From Spongilla lacustris (lineage: Eukaryota; Porifera; Demospongiae; Spongillida; Spongillidae), in NCBI GenBank assembly GCA_949361645.1, contig OX442424.1:4175986-4239985 (forward strand): a stretch of 64,000 nucleotides of DNA, read 5' to 3'. The notes under the pieces were generated by a model. It was not told the DNA's origin. It searched no databases and was given only the letters and a program-made list of their open reading frames with translations. Below are positions 57,327 through 64,000 of the stretch, piece by piece. The translations under genes and the position numbers were made by a program. Position 1 is the stretch's first letter; each line of letters starts with the position of its first letter.

Positions 57327-59208
57327 CCTTACTATTTTCTCCCAGTCAGTTGATCCGCACGGCCCCCCTAACAGCAAATCTTTGATCAATGATGAGATAG
57401 GGCACAACACCACCAGCAGTCTTGATTCTCCACAGCGTAAGTTGTGTGTTGTTGTTGGCTGCAAGAGAATGATTGCCCCTACAATGTGGTGTCATCATAT
57501 GACTGATCATTTGAGAGGGGTTTATCAAGGTGAAATTCCTGTTGCCTGGCTAAAGGAACACAATCTGTGTATTTGCAATCACTGTTCCAGCCTTGTCGCT
57601 TCCTCCAGATGGGCATCCCATCAACAAAAGTGTTCTGCACTGCCTCCAGGTCATGAGGTGCCTTCCACATCTGACTACTCGACTCAGCCCAATGCTATCT
57701 CTCCCGAAATGGGTAACAACTTCTTGCCCTCTCTTGATGACATCTGTTCCTTTAGAAGTCCCACTATTAGTTTTGTTCCAAAGAGAGCTAAGTTGGCCTT
57801 TGCAAAGGTGCTCAGTTCTGTTCTAAAGGAAATCATTTCAGATAATTCAGTGACATCATGGTTGAAGCTTATGATGCTTCCCAAATGTGTATTACCAAGC
57901 TGCCAACACAGAGGTCGTCACAATAAGCCTGTCCCAATTGAGTTTCTTTGTGACCTTTGGCTGCGAAACCAATTCAGTGAGCTTTGGAACTTGGCATTGT
58001 CACGGGTCTCTAGCACTAATAAACACTATCGCACCAAGAACATCTCTCTGAAACAGCAAATTACATCAGCAATTTCCCTAGCTCAAGATGGTTTGTACAG
58101 CAAAGCTTGCCAGACCCTGGTATCATCTGGTCTTGCACCCAACAATGATGAGACCTGGAGACTTTTGGCAACCAAACATCCCAAGGGTGAGTGCCCCAAA
58201 ACTCCGTCCCCATCTCACATATCAACCTCAATCCCAGCTGAGATCAACCTCATGGCAATCTTGAGATCGTTCCCCAAGCTAACTGCTGCTGGGCCTTCTG
58301 GGCTCCGTATACAACATCTTATAGATGCTGCAGAAGTGCCTTTGCAGACCCCAATTTTGCACTCACTCAGGGCAGTTATCAATATTTTGGCTGCAGGTAA
58401 GGCACCTGTTGAAATCTCTGCTTATCTGGCAGGAGGCAATCTTACAGCTTTAAATAAATCCAAACCTGGGTGCCCTTTTGATGTCCGGCCTATTGCAGTG
58501 GGAGAAGCTGTACGCCGGTTGGTTGGAAAATGCCTCTGTGCTGCAGTCAAGATAAAGGCTCAACACTTTTTTCACCCTTTTCAGTTTGGAGTTGCATGCC
58601 CTTTTGGGGCAGAAAAAATGGTCCATGGATTAAGGGATTCCATTGAGCAACATAGGTTGGAGGATGATTTTGTTGTTCTAAAGGTGGACCTTAAAAATGC
58701 TTTTAATATGGTGTCTCGCCAGGCAGTCTTGGATGAGTGTGCAAAGCACTTTCCAGAGCTGCTCCCATGGGCTAGCTGGTGCTACAGCCATCACCCATTC
58801 CTCTGGCATCCTTTGGGTTGCCTTACTTCAGAGCAGGGTGTTCAGCAGGGTGATCCCCTGGGTCCTTTGCTGTTCTCTTTGGTATTAAATATCCTGGTGT
58901 CAGCAATTTCTAGTAGAGATGATTGTGCTGGTCTCAAGTTTCACGCCTGGTACTTGGATGATGGTGCTCTGGCAGGTCCAAGGTCCACTGTGAGCAATAT
59001 CTTGGCCTTGCTTCAAGAGTTAGGTCCTCCACTTGGCCTCCATGTCAATATCCCTAAGTGTGAGGTGTTTAGCCAGAGCTCACTTGACTGTTTTCCATCT
59101 GACATTAAAAAGTCTAACAATTCTAACATAGACATCCTGGGTTCTCCCATAGGAGATACTGAGTTTTGCCACCAATTTATCACTCGCAAACAGTCTGAAG
59201 CCAATTAA
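57301..59208 (+). CDS. LINE family B reverse transcriptase frame
   Basis: About 636 codons open. A zinc finger lies near codon 90 (CNHCSSLVASSRWASHQQKC) and an earlier Cys-His cluster at CVVVGCKRMI..WCHH. The pre-RT region has AAGPSGLRIQHLID, and RT has RPIAVGEAVRRLVG, LKVDLKNAFNMVSR, GVQQGDPLGPLLFSLVLNIL and AWYLDDGALAGP with both catalytic Asp. The frame ends at TAA after GDTEFCHQFITRKQSEAN, where comparison with the copy at 54.8-56.8 kb shows a single-base frame change. The first displayed start at 57316 is TTG, so translation must begin upstream or by frameshift. Confidence 0.82.
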   Translation, partial: LPPDALPVDLTIFSQSVDPHGPPNSKSLINDEIGHNTTSSLDSPQRKLCVVVGCKRMIAPTMWCHHMTDHLRGVYQGEIPVAWLKEHNLCICNHCSSLVASSRWASHQQKCSALPPGHEVPSTSDYSTQPNAISPEMGNNFLPSLDDICSFRSPTISFVPKRAKLAFAKVLSSVLKEIISDNSVTSWLKLMMLPKCVLPSCQHRGRHNKPVPIEFLCDLWLRNQFSELWNLALSRVSSTNKHYRTKNISLKQQITSAISLAQDGLYSKACQTLVSSGLAPNNDETWRLLATKHPKGECPKTPSPSHISTSIPAEINLMAILRSFPKLTAAGPSGLRIQHLIDAAEVPLQTPILHSLRAVINILAAGKAPVEISAYLAGGNLTALNKSKPGCPFDVRPIAVGEAVRRLVGKCLCAAVKIKAQHFFHPFQFGVACPFGAEKMVHGLRDSIEQHRLEDDFVVLKVDLKNAFNMVSRQAVLDECAKHFPELLPWASWCYSHHPFLWHPLGCLTSEQGVQQGDPLGPLLFSLVLNILVSAISSRDDCAGLKFHAWYLDDGALAGPRSTVSNILALLQELGPPLGLHVNIPKCEVFSQSSLDCFPSDIKKSNNSNIDILGSPIGDTEFCHQFITRKQSEAN

Positions 59209-60427
59209 GAGCCTGCTCTCAAGGCTTGAGGATGTGGGCTTAATTGATCCCCAGGTTGCCCTAACCCTACTCCGTGTGTGTGGTGGCTTCTGTCGGCTTG
59301 TCCATCTTGCACGTACCACACCACCATCATTATCTCGTGCAGCCCTCCAGCTGTATGACCAAGATGTTCGCAGATGCTTCTCCTCCTGTACTGCTGTGGA
59401 TACATCAGATGCTGCTTGGAGGCAGTCCATGTTAGGCCTTAGTAAGGGAGGTTTGGGTCTCCGCTCCCTATACCATCATGCACCAGCAGCTTATATAGCC
59501 TCTGTTTGCTCATCTGGGTTTGGTTCCCAGACCAATCCTCACCTCTGTTCTGCAGTTGCATATTTTAATTCAAATGTTCCCCCTGATAAGGTGCTGCAAG
59601 TCGACTCCATTCTCTCAGCTCCTTCAGTGTCCCAAAAGAAGCTTTCCAGCATGTTGGACACCCATATGTTCAATTTGCTGTTAGAAGATTCTTCCACTGC
59701 TGACAGAGCACGATTACTTTCTGTTTCATCTGCCCATGCATCCTCTTGGCTGTCAGTAGTCCCTTCAGAGGGATTGGGTCTGCACCTTGATCCACCAGTA
59801 CATCAAGTTGCTATAAAGTGGTGGCTTGGCCTAGACACATCCCAGGGGTCCCAGTGTGCACTTTGCCCTGACAATGCCCTAGACCCCCTTGGACATCATG
59901 CCATCACTTGTAAGCGGGGGGGTGATGTGGTAACGCGACATAACACCCTGCGTGATGCACTGGCTGAAACGTGCCATCGGGCTCATCTCAGTGTCCAGGT
60001 GGAAGCTGGCAGTGACCTCACTGCTGACCATAGCCACACCCGCCCTGCCGACCTTTTGTTGACCAACTGGGCTACGGGCAAGACAGCAGCATTTGATGTA
60101 TCTGTGACCTCTCCGCTTAATACTCTCACCTTGTTGGAAGCAGGAGTGTCTGCAGGTTCAGCTGCCAGAGCCACTGAAGATAGAAAACATAAAGCCAATG
60201 ATGCCAAGTGTGATGAACTGGGCTGGTTGTGTGTTCCCTTGGTTACTGAAACTTATGGTGCATGGGGAAAGGAAGCCACAGAAGCTTTCTCCCAGCTGGC
60301 CTCTCGGATTGCCACCTTAACTTGCAGGCCCAAGTCAGTAGTATTAAGTGACATTTATGGCAGGCTGAACCTTCACCTGGTGAGAGCCAACGCCACAGCC
60401 ATCCTCACCAGATGTGTCCTGTCTTAA
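59204..60427 (+). CDS. LINE family B thumb, zinc motif and nuclease frame
   Basis: Continues the RT protein in another frame from IKSLLSRLEDVGLIDPQ. Thumb and linker are followed by the zinc motif CALCPDNALDPLGHHAITC, GGDVVTRHNTLRD, RPADLLLTNWATGKTAAFDV, SVTSPL, ELGWLCVPLVTETYG and the C-terminal IYGRLNLHLVRANATAIL. The spaced Asp residues in RPADLL and AAFDVSV fit a restriction-like (PD-(D/E)XK type) endonuclease. About 400 codons are intact. Confidence 0.82.
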   Translation: MKSLLSRLEDVGLIDPQVALTLLRVCGGFCRLVHLARTTPPSLSRAALQLYDQDVRRCFSSCTAVDTSDAAWRQSMLGLSKGGLGLRSLYHHAPAAYIASVCSSGFGSQTNPHLCSAVAYFNSNVPPDKVLQVDSILSAPSVSQKKLSSMLDTHMFNLLLEDSSTADRARLLSVSSAHASSWLSVVPSEGLGLHLDPPVHQVAIKWWLGLDTSQGSQCALCPDNALDPLGHHAITCKRGGDVVTRHNTLRDALAETCHRAHLSVQVEAGSDLTADHSHTRPADLLLTNWATGKTAAFDVSVTSPLNTLTLLEAGVSAGSAARATEDRKHKANDAKCDELGWLCVPLVTETYGAWGKEATEAFSQLASRIATLTCRPKSVVLSDIYGRLNLHLVRANATAILTRCVLS

Positions 60428-60533
60428 ACTATTGATATACTTCATTGTGTGTAATGTATTATTGTTGTTATAATAAAAAGCAGCGTTTTATAATAAAAAA
60501 ATAAAAATAAAAATAATAATACCAATTCTTACT

Positions 60534-60770
60534 CCAGCGCCTTTCTGTGGCAATCCAGAGAGGAAATTCTACCTCCATCTTGGGAACATTAAGTTCCTTT
60601 GATGGTTTAGATGACTTTTAGTTCTGTGTGCGAGTGATCGAGTGTGTTAGTGTGCCAGTACATTGTATATGTTAGGTTGTGTTGTTGTTAGCCATATATG
60701 TTAGTTTATATTATAAATATATGGGACATTTTATTATAATAATAATAATAATAATAATAATATATTGTGT
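60534..60770 (+). pseudogene. LINE C-terminal tail fragment with TAA tail
   Basis: Encodes LQRLSVAIQRGNSTSILGTL ending in TAG at about 60621, the type of C-terminal end found in non-LTR elements related to family A. It is followed by untranslated sequence and a TAA run at 60738-60762. It sits immediately after the tail of the full-length family B element. Confidence 0.6.
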
Positions 60771-60802
60771 AGTGACATGAATATAATTAGTAGTTCACAC
60801 AC

Positions 60803-61204
60803 CTATATTATATATAACCAGCTATACATACACAATACACTAAAAAGGGAAGGAAGCCGTCCTTCACCCTCCCACTGCACTATCAGATGCCTCGACAAAG
60901 CGCCAGGTCTAGTCTCGTCCGACTTCGGTAGTTTTTGTAAGATGCATGTGGTCTTCGGAGACAGCCTTGGTGTCCTGTTCCCTTGTGTAGCCCTAATCAG
61001 AAGAGGGGATTCTTCCCTTTTCATGGCCACTCCCGGAGTCAACCCCTCAGCCCCATCACCCAAACGCAGAGTCCAGCCATCCGTAAAGACGTCTTGCAAA
61101 AAGAGTGCACTCCGCCCGTACATCGTGGCTTCGGCCAAAGATGGCAAGTAGCGTGAGGTGGCCAACCTACATGTACCAATGGTAGAGGCAAGAGTTTGGT
61201 CCAA
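60803..61204 (-). other. unrecognised open frame, dispersed repeat copy 1
   Basis: A minus-strand frame of 133 codons includes LATSRYLPSLAEATMYGRSA and RLGDGAEGLTPGVAMKREES. A diverged copy lies at 62130-62430 and keeps the same frame in its core (SLAEATMYA, GDGAEWLTLGVATKR), which hints that this strand was once coding. No family was recognised. Both copies lie downstream of minus-strand LINE fragments. Confidence 0.5.
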
Positions 61205-61329
61205 GGAACAAGGGTAGTATGCAGATGAGACTCAAAGTAGCACTGCCCAACTGCGCGCGGAAATTCGATTAATGATAATAATGATTATTATTTACAACAT
61301 AATAATAAGACAGTGAACTACTAATCATA

Positions 61330-61690
61330 ATAATGTACAGGCCCACCCTAGCTCTTGACATTTGGGGCTATTGGTCTGCATCTTCCGGTTCTCTGCTACA
61401 AGTGCTGCAGCACCAACCATTTGGCATGACTCCCCCAAGATGACAGGAGTGAGTGGGGAGGTCACTGTGATGTCTATTGCTGCAGATCTACCTCTGTCCC
61501 TACCTGTGACAAGCAAATCAGCAGGACGTAGATGACCCTTTTCTACTGCAACAGACAGGTGGGCTCGACGGAAGAAATCTGCAAGCACGTCACGCAGCAG
61601 ATTAAGACGTATGACATCTTCATGTCGACATGTTATTGCATGATGGATGACCTAGTGGGTCAAGGGCAGCATGGGGGGGAAATGGGCAAG
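61330..61690 (-). pseudogene. LINE family B fragment
   Basis: Minus strand encodes HHAITCRH, LRDVLADFFRRAHLSVAVE, RPADLLVTGRDRGRSAAIDI, TVTSPLTPVI and CQELGWACTLL, which is the zinc motif end and nuclease. It is broken before 61588 and lacks the C-terminal tail. Confidence 0.8.
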
Positions 61691-62129
61691 TCGAACGGCC
61701 AGAAGCACTCATTAGGCTCTAGGTGCAAGCTTAGACTGGGAGAAGGGACCACAGACTGCCAGGAGCCTGCACCCAGAGCAGAGATGGATAACAAGCGAGC
61801 CTTGTTGGGTACAGAGGAAGAATTGAGCAGTAATTTAAACAGCTGGTCATCTATTCACTGTGATAATTCTCTCTGTCCAATGGAGAGGAAAGCTAAGGCC
61901 GATTCTACTGTGACTACATCAAGCTGCGAAACTCTAGAGTTGAACAATGCAATAGCATGCATAAGGTGGTTGTTGTCTAGTTGGCCAATACCTGATAAAG
62001 TTATTATTATGTTATTTATTATTATTGATACGTACCTACAGTTACATGTATACCTGCTAAGTACAGTTTGTTCCAATAACTAAAGAAGCCTCAAACGATG
62101 GTGCCTACCACTCTACCAGCCAGTACCTT
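61691..62129. other. no gene recognised
   Basis: Between LINE fragments. It contains a TTATTA tract at about 61999-62027, a likely LINE tail on the minus strand. A 183-codon plus-strand frame at 61532-62083 is antisense to LINE sequence at its start and has no motif. Confidence 0.5.
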
Positions 62130-62430
62130 TTCTAGATGGCTTGAGATTGTTCCAGGTCAAGTTCCCATCCGATTTCCATGGTTTGAAAAAAAAAAAATGA
62201 TCCACATGGTCTTTGAAGACAGCCTTGGGGTATATTTCCCTATTCCGTGTGGAAAAATCCACCCTTTTCGTGGCCACTCCCAAAGTCAACCACTCAGCAC
62301 CGTCACCCGATCCAAATGTCGAGCCATCCAGAAGGCCATCTCCTAATAAAGGCGCACCTCAAGCGTACATCGTGGCTTCAGCCAAGGATAGCAGGTACCG
62401 TGAGGTGGCCAGCCTACGTTACTAATAATA
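62130..62430 (-). other. unrecognised dispersed repeat, copy 2
   Basis: Diverged copy of about 60905-61200 in the same orientation, with a poly-A slip at 62187-62198. See the entry at 60803-61204. Confidence 0.6.
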
Positions 62431-62489
62431 ACAGTATATGCATGCCAGATTAATAGCCTAACAGATATGGCTGGAACTCTCTGGCTATG

Positions 62490-62875
62490 TTACATAGCCA
62501 TAGAGAAGTTAGTTCTACTCAGAATAGCTGCTGCATTGGCCCGGACAGGCATCAAATTCAGCCGACCATATATGTCCTTTAGAACCACAGAATTAGGTTT
62601 GTTGGAGGTGATGGCAAGCCTAGGGGCAACTGCAGATAACAGGGCTGAAGCCTCAATCCCCCATGCCCCATAAGCCTTGACCACCATGAGAATGCACTCC
62701 CAAGCAAGTCAGACACATTTTGGATTGTTGGCTTTGTGTTTCCTTAACTCAGTGGCCAGAGCAGCAGCACCAGCTGTCACACCCGCTTCCATAAGGATAA
62801 GTGGGTTAAGCAGTGTGACCCTTCAGAGTATCATTGTGTTACCTGCAAGAAAGGCGGCGATGTTACTTTGAAAAA
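62490..62875 (-). pseudogene. LINE family B C-terminal fragment
   Basis: Minus strand encodes LLNPLILMEAGVTAGAAALA, TELRKHKANNPKC, one stop, then VKAYGAWGIEASALLSAVAP and the terminal LKDIYGRLNLMPVRANAAAI. It is the nuclease end of a 5'-truncated copy. Confidence 0.8.
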
Positions 62876-62981
62876 TCCTCATCACCCCAGTGTTACTCAA
62901 TGCACTTTTGAAGACCGTGTACCACTTTTATGTGCCGTGTGAACAGGCTACACCAAATTGAAGGGGCTCAAAAATACTGGA

Positions 62982-63291
62982 TGCTTTATCTTTCACTAAC
63001 GAGCACAAGCACTTTCCTGTTAGTCTTCTGAGAGATGATTTAGAATATGTCTCTGGTAGATGGAGATGGCGTTTGATTTGCTGGATGGCCAGATGGGATA
63101 CAAGCAGGAATTAGAGCACTTAGCTTCTGCACCCTAGAAACCATCAGTCTCCACTGCTAAGGGTATACTGACACATGAGCAGCTTGTAGCTCCGGCTTCA
63201 GTTAAGATCAATGGCAGAACTGTGAAAATCATCACTCAAGCTGTTGTGGCACAGCACAGCATCCCCTCGACATTTACAATGTCACTGAATG
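62982..63291 (+). repeat. 210-bp dispersed repeat copy 2 with coding-like extension
   Basis: 62982-63191 repeats 49830-50039 with one mismatch. One frame continues open past the shared part to 63291: STAKGILTHEQLVAPASVKI, NGRTVKIITQAVVAQHSIPS and MSLNG. With the upstream MAFDLLDGQMGYKQELEHLA (one stop between) this looks like a fragment of a real coding sequence, probably of an unidentified mobile element. Function unknown. Confidence 0.6.
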
Positions 63292-64000
63292 GTGTGTAAG
63301 AAGGTCCAACTAGTCGGTGCACGGTGACCACGACAGCAAGAACATAAGATCTATGAATTCCAAGCCACTACTTCAATGCAACCTGGAACTCATTGGGCTC
63401 AAGGTGAAGGTTATGACCTACTGAAGGAATGACTGCCAACCAGGATGCAGCTTAGATTGAGGATGCAGACAACAAGCATGCACGGTTGACTGAAGTACAG
63501 TTTTTTTTTTTTTTCCCGAACTTAGCAGATTGGCTTAAGCAAAGAATTTAACAATGTATCCACAGAAATGTTGGTACCAAACATGTTGACAATTTTCCAA
63601 GGCATATTAATCAGATGGTGTTAAGGACCAGCCTTATTCATTGATGTTTAATAAACAGCTGGGGAGTAGAGAGCAAGAAGTATTATTATTATTATTAACT
63701 CAATGACGCCTTCACACAACAGCGCAACCTGGTGAAATGGAAGTGAATGACAAAGAGGGTCTATCAGTGGTTTGTCTTTAGTCTGAGTTATAAGATTTTA
63801 GGTGGTAAGGATGTTGGTGTTTTAAACAATGGAATAAGGGGCTAGTGATCTGTTTCAGTCGAGGTACATTTCCAAGCTATGTAAGCAGCAAACTTTTCAC
63901 ATGAAGTGATAGCCTTGTCCTTCATTTCGACCTAGGCATTTTGAAATGTTAATCGTTTGCATACTTCAATTGTTCCAGGACTGCCTTTCAAAGCTTCATA
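63292..64000. other. no gene seen
   Basis: No open frame or motif of note. A poly-T run at 63500-63514 and a short TTA tract near 63680-63697. Confidence 0.5.

Larger units (their letters stand above)
56938..60530 (+). mobile_element. LINE family B, nearly full-length element
   Basis: About 3.6 kb from a TAA tract (56925-56937) to a TAA-rich tail (60467-60530). It contains a Cys-rich 5' frame, a zinc finger, RT, the zinc motif and the C-terminal nuclease, in that order. Two frame changes (about 57300 and 59206) interrupt it. The domain order, with one or two N-terminal zinc fingers, RT and a C-terminal restriction-like nuclease, places it among the R2/R4-type LINEs rather than those with an N-terminal APE nuclease. 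Clade assignment is inference. Confidence 0.88.

Noticed and set aside
1..64000. tRNA or rRNA genes
   Set aside because: No cloverleaf with A and B boxes or rRNA-like stretch was recognised by eye; a tRNA scan would be needed to exclude them.

Overview
The window is animal nuclear DNA. It has spliced genes with GT-AG introns, a phase-consistent 15-exon WDR24 gene, an aprataxin gene, and fragments of BMS1 and TRIM-NHL genes, all embedded in a dense layer of retrotransposons, DNA transposons and simple repeats. There is no bacterial gene organisation. The LINE types, the fungal-like RecQ gene, the filamin-NHL fragment and the very frequent palindromic ACATGT/TACATG motif suggest an early-branching marine invertebrate such as a sponge. 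That placement is inference and cannot be settled from this sequence.

Layout. 0.3-5.8 kb: a BEL/Pao LTR retrotransposon (minus strand, intact LTRs and target duplication, most of reverse transcriptase deleted) sits inside an older 212-bp inverted-repeat element. 7.8-9.7 kb: a decayed hAT transposase. 12-14.6 kb: weak exon-like pieces, two of which resemble an integrase-type protein. 14.8-16.7 kb: a decayed, internally deleted Ty3/gypsy element. 16.7-19.6 kb: a scrambled set of direct and inverted fragments of a RecQ-type helicase gene. 20.3-27.9 kb: LINE tails and a longer LINE (family A), split by a longer copy of the same helicase gene on the minus strand.

28.4-42.8 kb: WDR24 (GATOR2 subunit) on the minus strand, 15 exons encoding about the first 492 residues; the C-terminal exons were not found. 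One intron holds two tandem long-palindrome foldback elements. The second contains an 81-bp copy of the end of WDR24's own exon 15 with its splice donor. 44.7-45.3 kb: an intronless aprataxin lacking the FHA domain. 45.9-46.9 kb: broken TRIM-NHL and BMS1 fragments. 46.9-49.8 kb: an R2-like LINE (family C, minus). 50.9-51.7 kb: a fragment of a second hAT-like gene.

52.2-60.8 kb: a head-to-tail array of family B LINE copies, most ending or starting in TAA/TTA microsatellite, including one nearly full-length element (56.9-60.5 kb) and one copy with an uninterrupted 660-codon frame. A gypsy fragment is wedged into the array. 60.8-64 kb: more LINE fragments on the minus strand and two dispersed repeats of unknown origin.

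Only WDR24 and aprataxin look like working host genes. Nearly everything else is mobile DNA in various states of decay, and the main interest lies in how these elements are nested, recombined and have captured host sequence.
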